From SZUA-265 sp965651905 (lineage in GTDB: Bacteria; Myxococcota_A; Polyangia; Polyangiales; Polyangiaceae): a stretch of 64,000 nucleotides of DNA. The notes under the pieces were generated by a model that saw only the letters and a list, made by a program, of their open reading frames with translations, was not told where the DNA came from and ran no database searches. The translations under genes were made by a program, and so were the position numbers. This document shows, piece after piece, positions 8,008 through 15,480 of the stretch. The stretch is taken from positions 1-64,000 of the forward strand of contig CBFGUG010000013.1 of assembly GCA_965651905.1 (NCBI GenBank), read 5' to 3'. Position 1 is the stretch's first letter; each line of letters begins with the position of its first letter.

Positions 8008-9036
8008 ATGCACAATCCCGTTCCATTTACCGCCTGCTTGTTGCTCGCCCTGGTTTGTGCGAGCGCGCCCGCCGTGGCGCAGCGCGCTTCAGTCCCCACC
8101 CCAGAGCAGCAAGCTTTGGCCGAACGGCTCTTTCGCGAAGCCAAGGCCAACATGGATCAGGGCGAATACGAAACCGCCTGCCCACAGCTCGAAGAGAGCA
8201 TGCGACAAGATCCTGGGGGCGGAACGCAGCTCACCTTGGCGCTGTGTTACGAAGGCGCAGGGCGAACAGCCAGCGCTTGGGCGGCGTACCTCGAGGCGGC
8301 GGCTCAGGCTCGTCGCGACGCGCGCAGTGACCGTGAAGCGATCGCCACCGATCGAGCCAAGGCCCTCGAGGCTCGCCTGATCAACCTGCACGTGGTGGTG
8401 CCGTTCGAGGTGGCGCAGCTCCCAGGGTTCTCCTTGTCGCGCAATGGCGTCGAAATTCCGGCTGCGACCTTTGCGGTTCCGTTTCCCGTGGACCCAGGTA
8501 CCCATGAATTCGAGGCTCGCGCGGAAGGTTACGAAGCGTGGCAGCACGCTCTGACCGTCAGCGAGCAGAACCTGAAGCCGAGCGTGGAGGTTCCCATGCT
8601 CACGAAAGAAGCGGAGTCTTCGCCCGCGGTGGTGCCCGTGCCTGTAGAAACATCGCCGTCGGACGCGGGCGTGAACACCCCAGCCGCCGAGCCTGTCGAA
8701 GAGTCTGGGCTGTCTCAACGAGAATGGGGCTACATCGTGGGTGGTGTTGGCGTCGTGTCACTCGCCGTGGGCACCGTGTTCGGCGTTCGCGCCATCAACA
8801 AGGCCAATACCGTCAACGACGCGTGCCCCGAGCGTGAGTGCGATCGGCGGTTCGAGGGCGACTTTGGCGACTGGGAAACTGCAAGCCGAGTTGCGGATAT
8901 CACCGTGGGGCTCGGCTTGGTCGGCGTCGGAATCGGCGCCTATCTGATAGTGAGCGCAGAAGACGAACATGAGTTGAGCGTGTCCGCGGTGCCCACGCGC
9001 GGGGGCGGGGCGTTCCGATTGCGGCAGACCTTCTGA
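8008..9036 (+). CDS. Secreted TPR-like protein with PEGA-like segment and C-terminal transmembrane helices
   Basis: 342 aa. The ATG at 8008 gives a good signal peptide (FTACLLLALVCASAPAVAQ) and has GCGGAG upstream. Residues ~30-120 are a TPR-like helical region (ALAERLFREAKANMDQGEYETACPQLEESMR...). A PEGA-like beta segment follows (LPGFSLSRNGVEIPAATF...VDPGTHEFEARAEGYE), then a Pro/Val/Glu linker. Two hydrophobic helices come near residues 243-262 and 296-315. This layout (TPR, PEGA, TM) is common in myxobacterial proteins next to protein kinases and lipoproteins. It is 18 bp from the next gene and probably co-transcribed with it. Function inferred only as envelope scaffolding or binding. Confidence 0.85.
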   Translation: MHNPVPFTACLLLALVCASAPAVAQRASVPTPEQQALAERLFREAKANMDQGEYETACPQLEESMRQDPGGGTQLTLALCYEGAGRTASAWAAYLEAAAQARRDARSDREAIATDRAKALEARLINLHVVVPFEVAQLPGFSLSRNGVEIPAATFAVPFPVDPGTHEFEARAEGYEAWQHALTVSEQNLKPSVEVPMLTKEAESSPAVVPVPVETSPSDAGVNTPAAEPVEESGLSQREWGYIVGGVGVVSLAVGTVFGVRAINKANTVNDACPERECDRRFEGDFGDWETASRVADITVGLGLVGVGIGAYLIVSAEDEHELSVSAVPTRGGGAFRLRQTF

Positions 9037-9054
9037 GCTCGAGGGAAGACCGAC

Positions 9055-10536
9055 GTGAAACCAACATCCCATTCGACTCTGCTGCGCGGCCTCGGCGCCG
9101 ATCTGCGTCTGAGCACCCGTCACGCTGACGTTCGTCATCGCGCGCTGGCTGTGCTACTGGCGAGCGCATGGTTGGCGACCGCCCCTGGTTGTCGACTGAT
9201 AGCGAGCGTGGACGAAAAGACCTTCGTAGATCCTGACTCGGGTACCTCGAACGGCGATCTCGATTCGGGAAATACTGACGACGTGGGCATCGACGAACCG
9301 ACGGACGACACTCCGACGGATGACACGCCCAGCGACGATGCGGGAACAGCCATGGGCGACGAGCTGGACGCCGCTACGGACGGTACAGCGTCCGACGGCG
9401 GTCCCGATGCTCCCGAAGGTGGCGTTCCCGACGTCAGCGACGCGGCCGTCGTCGAAGCTGGAGCCAACCCCGACACCGACGATGCTGCCGTCTCGGCTAC
9501 GGACTCGGGCGCCGTCGAGTTGGAAGCGGGCGTGGACGCCTCGGTTGGGCTCGAAGAAGCAGGTAGGTCCGAGGCTGCCGCACCCCGCGCGATTTTCGTC
9601 GGGCGTGGCCCCAGCTGCGCGAACTTGCAGCCCATCTGCGGTCCTGACGCGAACGAACACTGTTGCGAAGTGTTCGAGGTGGAAGCCGGACAATTCTCGC
9701 GCGGCGACAACGAGGGCTGGCCGAGTGAGCGCCCCGAACACCCCGCGTCCGTGGACTCGTTCTGGCTCGATCGGTACGAGGTCAGCGTCGGCCGTTTTGC
9801 GGCGTTCCAGGCTGACTACCTCGAATGGCACGACACCCTGGGTAACCCTCAGCTCAACTCGGGCGAACACCCCAAGAACCCAGGTTCGGGCTGGTACGAC
9901 GAGCGTTGGTTCGGTGTGTTACCTCGTGACGCGAACTTCATGTCGAGCATAGGTACGGGCACGTACAGGTACGAGTTCGCGACAGACTCTGGCGTGCAAC
10001 GCGAGCGACTACCCGTTTCGGGGGTGAATTGGTTCATGGCGTTTGCGTTCTGCATTTGGGACGGGGGCCGCTTGCCGACCGAAGCAGAGCGCGAGTACGC
10101 GGGCACAGGTCCCGAGGGCTTGCGTTATCCTTGGGGGAACAGTGGGAGCAGTGGATTCTTGCAGGAGGCCAACGCCGACTGTTCGCGTGATGGCTACCCC
10201 GACGATTGTTGGGTGGCCGACATCGCTCCCGTCGGCAGCTATCCGCTCGGGCGGGGTCCGTTCGGACACGACGATCTGGCTGGAAACGTGCGTGAATGGG
10301 TCGTCGATTATTACGATCCCGAGTGGTACTTGCAGTTCGCGGGTGCTGCCGCGTGCGACAACTGCATCGACATCGGCGAGGGCAAGCGCGGGTTGCGCGG
10401 TGGTTCTTTCGATTCCGAGACGAACTACCTACGCAATGCGGCGCGCCTCAGCGCTGATCCCGAAGACGGGCTGTACACGGCGGGGTTCCGCTGCGCGTAC
10501 GACGCCGCCCCGACGTCGGTTGACGTGACACCCTGA
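9055..10536 (+). CDS. SUMF1/FGE-like lipoprotein, probably non-catalytic
   Basis: 493 aa with a GTG start at 9055, preceded by GAGGGAAG. The N-terminus has a hydrophobic stretch ending LATAPGC, a possible lipobox, then an Asp/Ala/Thr/Ser linker to about residue 175. The C-terminal ~300 residues are a formylglycine-generating-enzyme (SUMF1) fold. Supporting motifs are FWLDRYEVSVGRFAAF, PVSGVNWFMAFAFCIWDGGRLPTEAEREYA, YPWGN, DLAGNVREWVVDYY and LRGGSFDSE...GFRC. In true FGE a Cys pair lies between the GGSW and AAR segments; here those positions are Ser and Leu by eye, so oxidase activity is unlikely. Likely extracytoplasmic binding role, in a unit with the TPR-like gene just upstream. Confidence 0.85.
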   Translation: MKPTSHSTLLRGLGADLRLSTRHADVRHRALAVLLASAWLATAPGCRLIASVDEKTFVDPDSGTSNGDLDSGNTDDVGIDEPTDDTPTDDTPSDDAGTAMGDELDAATDGTASDGGPDAPEGGVPDVSDAAVVEAGANPDTDDAAVSATDSGAVELEAGVDASVGLEEAGRSEAAAPRAIFVGRGPSCANLQPICGPDANEHCCEVFEVEAGQFSRGDNEGWPSERPEHPASVDSFWLDRYEVSVGRFAAFQADYLEWHDTLGNPQLNSGEHPKNPGSGWYDERWFGVLPRDANFMSSIGTGTYRYEFATDSGVQRERLPVSGVNWFMAFAFCIWDGGRLPTEAEREYAGTGPEGLRYPWGNSGSSGFLQEANADCSRDGYPDDCWVADIAPVGSYPLGRGPFGHDDLAGNVREWVVDYYDPEWYLQFAGAAACDNCIDIGEGKRGLRGGSFDSETNYLRNAARLSADPEDGLYTAGFRCAYDAAPTSVDVTP

Positions 10537-10543
10537 CGTCAGG
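10532..10543. other. 12-bp perfect palindrome overlapping a stop codon
   Basis: CCTGACGTCAGG reads the same on both strands and contains the TGA stop of the SUMF1-like gene. It sits in the 42-bp gap between convergent genes, so it may help transcript ends. No T-tract is present. Confidence 0.3.
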
Positions 10544-10578
10544 CGTTTGCGGCGCGGACTCAGCGCGTGCCGACTCAG

Positions 10579-11343
10579 CTACTTCTGCGTGCCGTAGAAC
10601 ACCGCACGCAAGCTGAGACCTATGCTGTTCGCCTTGAACGATTCACTGCTCTGGTGCGTGTACATCACGCCGGGGCCGAAAGCGAAGTGCCACAACTGCC
10701 ACGGCTGCCAGAACGCACCAACGCCGAGGCTGAGCATGTTACCTCCGTCAGCGATCACGTCGCCATCTTCGTCAGTGACCAGGACATTCCCCGCTCCGAA
10801 CTCGTTGACTAGGCCGATGTCCTCCCAAGTGCCGCCGAGGGCGAACAATGGATACGACTCGATGCGCAAGCCCACCATGCCTCCGCCCAAGGTAGCGTCG
10901 TCTTGCTGCGCGCCACCGCCCGTGAGTGAAAGCGCCAGTGTCAGCCAGTCGCGGATAGCCCCTCCGATGAAGAGCGATCCACCGCTATAGAACGAACCGT
11001 CGAGGGAAACGCGTGCGCTTGGATCGCCGATGGCTTGAAGCTCGTTGGGATACCCGGAGAAGAACCCCGTGCCGTAAGTCCCCGACGCGCCCAACATGAA
11101 CCCGCCGCGGCGTGTGGTTGGAGGCGCAGGGATCTCACTCTCGTCCGTTGGGGTGCCTGCGGCGGCGGGCGATGGCTCGAGCGGGGTGGAGTCGTCGGCA
11201 GTCGCAGAGTCCACCGCTGTTGCAGAGTCCACCGCTGTTGCAGAGTCCACCGCTGTCGCAGAGTCGGCCCACGATGCAGACGCCCACAGCGCGGCGCCAC
11301 AAAGCACGGAGACTGAAAGCGAAGCTCGTCTAGGCACGATCAT
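10579..11343 (-). CDS. Predicted outer-membrane beta-barrel-like protein
   Basis: 254 aa from the ATG at 11343, which gives a signal peptide (RRASLSVSVLCGAALWASASWA). Residues ~27-75 are a linker that includes the DSATAV tandem repeat. The rest alternates Gly and aromatic residues in short amphipathic strands (GGFMLGASGTYGTGFFSGY, LFIGGAIRDWLTLALSLTGGG, SLGVGAFWQPWQLWHFAFGPGVMY) and ends in a strand with a penultimate Gln-Lys. This pattern fits a small beta-barrel. The upstream minus-strand HEAT gene ends 43 bp before it and could be in the same transcript. Function unknown. Confidence 0.75.
   Translation of the reverse strand: MIVPRRASLSVSVLCGAALWASASWADSATAVDSATAVDSATAVDSATADDSTPLEPSPAAAGTPTDESEIPAPPTTRRGGFMLGASGTYGTGFFSGYPNELQAIGDPSARVSLDGSFYSGGSLFIGGAIRDWLTLALSLTGGGAQQDDATLGGGMVGLRIESYPLFALGGTWEDIGLVNEFGAGNVLVTDEDGDVIADGGNMLSLGVGAFWQPWQLWHFAFGPGVMYTHQSSESFKANSIGLSLRAVFYGTQK
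11204..11264 (-). repeat. 18-bp tandem repeat encoding DSATAV-type units
   Basis: Three complete 18-bp units (11204-11221, 11222-11239, 11240-11257; GCAGAGTCCACCGCTGTT on the plus strand, last base T or C) and a partial fourth. On the coding strand they give repeated Asp-Ser-Ala-Thr-Ala-Val, just after the signal peptide of the barrel-like protein. The units are almost identical, suggesting recent duplication. Confidence 0.9.
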
Positions 11344-11386
11344 GCGGGAAGTTTCGGGGCCGCCGGGCAGTTCGTCAACCGCGAGC

Positions 11387-12562
11387 TCACTTGTCGGGGG
11401 CTTTATCGGCGGTGGCCGCGGGCTCAGCTTTGGGAAGCTGTTCGCGGTTGGCAATGTACCAGTCGCGAGCCTGTTTTGCGGCTGCGGCCAGCGCCGCTTC
11501 GCGTTTGGGGCCCGAAGGAACGTGTGGCAGGGTCAGCGCCTTTCCTGCCAAGGTATCTACCGCAGCCATCGCTGCTTGTTGGACGGTGGCTGCGTCTGTG
11601 ACGCGGTGATTCAGGCGCCGGGTGCCACCCTCCAACGTCGGGACATTCTCGATCGTGTACAGCGCCGCGGCTTTGTCTTCGAGCAGGGGCATCGCGGCGT
11701 GAATCGCACGCTCATGATCTATCCTCGAGAGCGCGTGGCAGGCTTCCGCCCGAACGTATGGTGCGTCGTCCGAGAGCGCAGCCACCGCAGCGCTCGGTAG
11801 GCTGGGTTCAGACTGATTCAACAGTACCAGCGCCGACAACGCGCGCCCCCGGACGCCAGGATCAGCGTGTTGTAACAGCGGCTTGATCTTCGCGACCACG
11901 CTGGGGTCATCCTTGAAGGACAGCCGCGCGCGTTCGATTTGGTAGAGCGCCTGCGACACCACGTAGGGCTCTTTGGCGCTCAAGCATTCGACGAAGTAGG
12001 CGGCGATTTCCGCGGTCATCCGCTCTTGTGGCACGCTACCCAGCGTGTCGAGCAGTGCGTATCGCGCTGCGGGAGTCTGCTGCTTCTGAGCCACTTCGAG
12101 CAGTTGTTGAACGAGCAGTGGATCGGACGCTTTGTCTGCGACCGCGACAGCAGCCAGCGTGAGTGTTCGACCCAATAGTCGCGAGTCCTTCGTATTCAGG
12201 TGCTGCTTCATGGCATCTACGGCCGCGACATCGAGGCTGCCCGACGAACGCTTGCGATGCGTCTCGTGCAGCGCATGAAACGAAGCACCGACGAGCTCGG
12301 GGCGGTTGCTCTTGGTCGCCAGGTGAACGAACAGCGGTTGGTTGGTCGTGTTGGTGATTTCGTCAGCTGGGAAGGTCCAACGATCGGCCTTCAACTTGGA
12401 CGTCAGCACTTTGAGCGCCAGCTGCTGCTCTTCGTTCAGGCCCGCGCCATCCACGGCTTCGGCGGACGTCTCCTGTTTTGTCTCTTGCTTACACGCGGGC
12501 AGCGCAGCCGCACCAAGCGCTCCCAAGAACGCGCCAGTCGCGATACTTCGTCTGATGCTCAT
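11387..12562 (-). CDS. HEAT-repeat lipoprotein
   Basis: 391 aa. The N-terminus MSIRRSIATGAFLGALGAAA followed by LPAC looks like a lipoprotein signal, possibly with a twin-arginine start. Residues ~45-370 are alpha-helical repeats with HEAT character (for example VRGRALSALVLLNQSEPSLPSAAVAALSDDAPYVRAEACHALSRI). There is a short Lys/Ala-rich tail. No catalytic motif. Likely a periplasmic or surface protein-protein interaction platform. It lies upstream of the barrel-like gene on the same strand. Confidence 0.85.
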   Translation of the reverse strand: MSIRRSIATGAFLGALGAAALPACKQETKQETSAEAVDGAGLNEEQQLALKVLTSKLKADRWTFPADEITNTTNQPLFVHLATKSNRPELVGASFHALHETHRKRSSGSLDVAAVDAMKQHLNTKDSRLLGRTLTLAAVAVADKASDPLLVQQLLEVAQKQQTPAARYALLDTLGSVPQERMTAEIAAYFVECLSAKEPYVVSQALYQIERARLSFKDDPSVVAKIKPLLQHADPGVRGRALSALVLLNQSEPSLPSAAVAALSDDAPYVRAEACHALSRIDHERAIHAAMPLLEDKAAALYTIENVPTLEGGTRRLNHRVTDAATVQQAAMAAVDTLAGKALTLPHVPSGPKREAALAAAAKQARDWYIANREQLPKAEPAATADKAPDK

Positions 12563-12628
12563 GCGGGGGCACGCTAGTTCGCGAACCCACGGCCGACAAC
12601 GTGATTCTGGCTTTGGCGCGGTCTCACT

Positions 12629-13576
12629 TCAGGACCCGACCCGAAACGGGGTCGCGCCCCGCCTCGCGGCGACCCACGCGGCGAAGGCGTTACACGCGGG
12701 GCCCAGGGCGTGCGGCTGCTCGGCGCGAAGCATGCCGACAGCCCAGCGCGCGCAGAACGCGTCACCTGCGCCAATCGGGTCCGCCATCGCCGCTCGCTCC
12801 ACCTGCGCGCCCGGGTAACGTTGCGATTGCCCACGCGTGTGCACGACGCACCCCGCTGCTCCCAGGGTTTGGAGCACGTAGGCAACTCGTGGCCGGTCGA
12901 GCAACCACGCGATTGGCTCGGCCACTTGTAGAAGCTCACCCAGCACTTGGGTCTCGTGCTGGTTGAGCTTCACGACGTTGGCTTGGCTGACGCAGTTCGT
13001 GATGAGTTGGGCGCTGACGGCCGTTGGTCTCAAGTTCAAGTCGAGCACGCGAACACAGTTCTCAGGCAACGTCGCGAGGGCCGTTTCAAGGGCGTTCTGC
13101 CCAGGTGAGGCAAGTCGCTTCGTTCCTCTGTCGTCGGTGCTCGGCGTCTCGAACCCCTGCGGCGTGCGCTGCGCCAAAGTTCCGAAGACGAAGACGCGAC
13201 AACGCTGCAGCACGCGAGCCACGCGTGAAGTGACGCGCAGCTGGCTCCAGTCCATTCGCGACAACATCTGATACTCGGGTTCACCGCCGACGAGCCGCAC
13301 CTTCACGGCGGCCGTCGGCGTGTTTGGATCGCGCGTGACGCACGTCGTGTCCACGCCCGCATCTCGCAGCTTAGCTAGTGCGCGATCGCCGCGCTCATCG
13401 TTGCCGACGCGACTTACCAGCGTGACCCGTTCGCCCAGTTGGGCCGCGTGGAAGGCGACGTTACACGCGCACCCGCCGAGGGTTTCCGTGGCGTCGGCAG
13501 CTGACGCCTTTGGGGCTGACGACGCGACGCTCGCGTCGTGGACATCCCACAACAGTTCGCCCCAACAAACGATCAC
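12629..13576 (-). CDS. PfkB-family carbohydrate kinase
   Basis: 315 aa. I choose the GTG at 13576 because a strong Shine-Dalgarno GGAGGA (minus strand, 13584-13589) lies 7 bases before it. The longer frame upstream encodes an unlikely Pro/Arg-rich extension. Features of the ribokinase/PfkB fold: N-terminal GELLWDVH, the glycine-rich substrate segment LGGCACNVAFHAAQLG, and near the C-terminus the DPIGAGDAFCARW signature with the catalytic Asp at about residue 272. Known role of the family: ATP-dependent phosphorylation of a sugar or nucleoside in the cytosol. The N-terminal AxNVAxxxAxLG pattern fits fructokinase-type members, but the substrate cannot be fixed. Confidence 0.9.
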   Translation of the reverse strand: MIVCWGELLWDVHDASVASSAPKASAADATETLGGCACNVAFHAAQLGERVTLVSRVGNDERGDRALAKLRDAGVDTTCVTRDPNTPTAAVKVRLVGGEPEYQMLSRMDWSQLRVTSRVARVLQRCRVFVFGTLAQRTPQGFETPSTDDRGTKRLASPGQNALETALATLPENCVRVLDLNLRPTAVSAQLITNCVSQANVVKLNQHETQVLGELLQVAEPIAWLLDRPRVAYVLQTLGAAGCVVHTRGQSQRYPGAQVERAAMADPIGAGDAFCARWAVGMLRAEQPHALGPACNAFAAWVAARRGATPFRVGS

Positions 13577-13583
13577 GATTGCG

Positions 13584-13589
13584 TCCTCC
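13584..13589 (-). promoter_or_regulatory. Shine-Dalgarno site that fixes the PfkB start
   Basis: TCCTCC on the plus strand is GGAGGA on the coding strand, 7 bases upstream of the GTG at 13574-13576. It decides between this start and longer alternatives. Confidence 0.7.
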
Positions 13590-13797
13590 GCGAGTGGAAA
13601 GCGGTATTGGCGGTCGAAGGGGTGAGTGGGCGCTCGATCGCGTAGCCGCGGGAGGGAATGTGGCGGTCGACGGGTGGGAGCATGGAGCGAACTCGACGAA
13701 AGGTCGAAACAAACACGCAAGCTGACGGGCGCCTGTGAAGCTGGGGTCCGCGAAGCTCGCCCTGGTAATGCCAGCTCGCTTGCGTTAGGAGTCGCAG

Positions 13798-14286
13798 ATG
13801 CAGATTGAATCGGACGCCGTCGTCAGCATCGACTACACGCTCACCAACGACGCGGGCGAGGTGATCGACAGTTCGGAAGGGCAAGGCCCTCTGTATTACC
13901 TGCATGGTCACAGCAACATCGTGGAAGGTCTGGAAGCTGCGTTGACGGGCCGCGCGGCTGGGGACTCCGTGAAAGTCACCGTGCCTCCCGAGAAGGGGTA
14001 TGGAGAGCGAGAGGATGGCCTGATGCTGGATGTGCCGCGCGACCAACTGCCCTCGGACCTCGATCCACAGCTCGGCGTGCAGCTGGCGATGGAAGTCGAA
14101 GATGGTGTTCAGGTGCCTGTGCGCATCGTCGAGTTGGCGGAAGATTCCGTCAAGTTGGACGCCAACCACGAACTCGCGGGTGTGACACTGCACTTCGCGG
14201 TAACGGTGTGCGACGTGCGCAAGGCCACCGCGGAAGAGATCGCGCACGGCCACGTTCACGGCCCCGCCGGTCACGCGCACCACTGA
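13798..14286 (+). CDS. slyD: FKBP-type peptidyl-prolyl isomerase, SlyD-like
   Basis: 162 aa with TAGGAG 8 bases before the ATG. Start and domain order match SlyD: FKBP strand (VVSIDYTLTNDAGEVIDSS), the YLHGHSNIVEGLEAALTGRAAGD loop, and an insert-in-flap region beginning PPEKGYGEREDG. It then closes with FKBP strands (HELAGVTLHFAVTVCDVRKATAEEI). The C-terminal tail HGHVHGPAGHAHH is His-rich, as in metal-binding SlyD proteins. Role of the family: cytosolic prolyl isomerase/chaperone and nickel delivery. It is divergent from the PfkB gene across a 221-bp gap. Confidence 0.92.
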   Translation: MQIESDAVVSIDYTLTNDAGEVIDSSEGQGPLYYLHGHSNIVEGLEAALTGRAAGDSVKVTVPPEKGYGEREDGLMLDVPRDQLPSDLDPQLGVQLAMEVEDGVQVPVRIVELAEDSVKLDANHELAGVTLHFAVTVCDVRKATAEEIAHGHVHGPAGHAHH

Positions 14287-14466
14287 ATCGCCCCGCTTGG
14301 CAGCGCTGGCGTCACTGCTGTCAGCCATCGCGCGTGGGTTCGTCAGCGATCCGCCACTGGCGGCGTCGGCTATCGGCTCGGGCTGGGGCCCCAAGCCTGT
14401 CTGCACTGAACATGCGGACCGCGCTGGTAGTTTCTCTGAGCGTATCCTAAGCTGCACCGCTGGGAG

Positions 14467-15066
14467 ATGGGGACTAGATCAAAACAACAGATCATAGACG
14501 CCCTGACTTCGCACAGCGACTTGAAGGAGCGTCTGCCTGCGGTGCCGCCTTCGGCGAGGGTGCGCGGCTTGTACTTCCGAAATACGGTGTCCGCAGTGGC
14601 GGACGCGGGCAAGCTGTCCGAATACCAAGAGTTGTTCGACGACGACTATTCGGCGATGCGTTGGTACCCGACCACGGACTATCTGACTCGTTTGGCGGTG
14701 GCTGGCGCTTTGATCGCCGGCCCCGAAAACGTTCATCAAGGCATGCGGGACATCGGGCGACGGTATGCCGTTGCTTTCGCCAGCAGCTTGCTCGGGCGAA
14801 CGATGTTGCGACTGTTGTCACGCAACCCTAGCAATCTCCTCAAGCAGGCTTGCGCTAGCCGTCGCCAAAGCGTGCAGCACGGCCGCTGGGAAGTGGAGTT
14901 CACGGGCGATGCTGAAGCTGTCGTCACGATGCACCAAGAGTACATTTGGATCGAATCGAACCTGCTGGGGGCGGCGCAGGGCACGTTCGAATCGATCGGT
15001 TTGCAGGTGTCTGCCGAATATGAACTCGATGGCCCTTTCGAGGGTAAGCATCGGCTGCGTTGGTAG
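14467..15066 (+). CDS. DUF2378 (TIGR02265) family protein
   Basis: 199 aa. The start at 14467 is an ATG preceded by GGGAG. Motifs that I match to this myxobacterium-restricted family: RVRGLYFRNTVSAV, then a YPTTDYLTRLAVAGALI segment (family pattern YPxxDYLxLL..A), then GMRDIGRRYAVAF and a C-terminal beta segment (VEFTGDAEAVVTMHQEYIWIESNLL). No signal peptide, so cytosolic. Family members are numerous in myxobacteria but have no established function. It stands 414 bp before the ThDP enzyme gene. Confidence 0.85.
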   Translation: MGTRSKQQIIDALTSHSDLKERLPAVPPSARVRGLYFRNTVSAVADAGKLSEYQELFDDDYSAMRWYPTTDYLTRLAVAGALIAGPENVHQGMRDIGRRYAVAFASSLLGRTMLRLLSRNPSNLLKQACASRRQSVQHGRWEVEFTGDAEAVVTMHQEYIWIESNLLGAAQGTFESIGLQVSAEYELDGPFEGKHRLRW

Positions 15067-15480
15067 CTGACCCATGCGTTCGATGATTTTTCTCAGCTCG
15101 GGTTACGAATTTTTGGAGACAGCGAGCTGTTCACCTGGTACGCGTGTGACGCTTTGCGTCATTGGGCTTGTCGTCCCATAAGCTCGCGAAACACAGCGAT
15201 GCGATCCAACGCTGCGCGGACGCATCGAAACGTCACATTTCACATGTGAACCTAGCGCCGCCGTAAGTGCCGTGCGCTACCGCTCCGTTGTGAAACGGTG
15301 CGCGACCTTGCCGCACGGTCGACGCGTGCGCTCCTTAACTTGCGCGAGTATAGCGCCGGAAACGTTGGTGCGACTAGCCCAGACTTAGGCTTACCTTGGT
15401 CCACAAGAGAGCACTCGCATTGGTTGTCCTGGGTTTCCCACGCGAACGTCCAGTGCCGATCTCCGAGGAAACGAAAACAG
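15067..15480. promoter_or_regulatory. 414-bp leader of the ThDP/KAS III operon with several inverted repeats
   Basis: Between the DUF2378 gene and the ThDP enzyme. It contains a perfect hairpin TGACGC-TTT-GCGTCA (15147-15161), an inverted repeat CGATGCG...CGCATCG (15197-15203 and 15221-15227), and the perfect palindrome TTCACATGTGAA (15239-15250). The first hairpin may end the upstream transcript, and the palindrome looks like a dimeric regulator site. The reading frame of the ThDP enzyme is open back to 15298, but this leader has no good start signal before 15481. Confidence 0.45.
15239..15250. promoter_or_regulatory. Candidate operator: 12-bp perfect palindrome TTCACATGTGAA
   Basis: The palindrome is perfectly self-complementary. 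A further TCACAT half-site lies directly upstream (15233-15238), giving two direct TCACAT copies 7 bp apart. It is 231 bp before the proposed start of the ThDP enzyme. Binding by a dimeric transcription factor is inferred from symmetry only. Confidence 0.4.

Noticed and set aside
15298..15480. Longer start for the ThDP enzyme at 15298
   Set aside because: The added 61 residues are polar and unlike any ThDP enzyme N-terminus, cover a region with inverted repeats, and lack a ribosome site; the ATG at 15481 has GAGGAA upstream.
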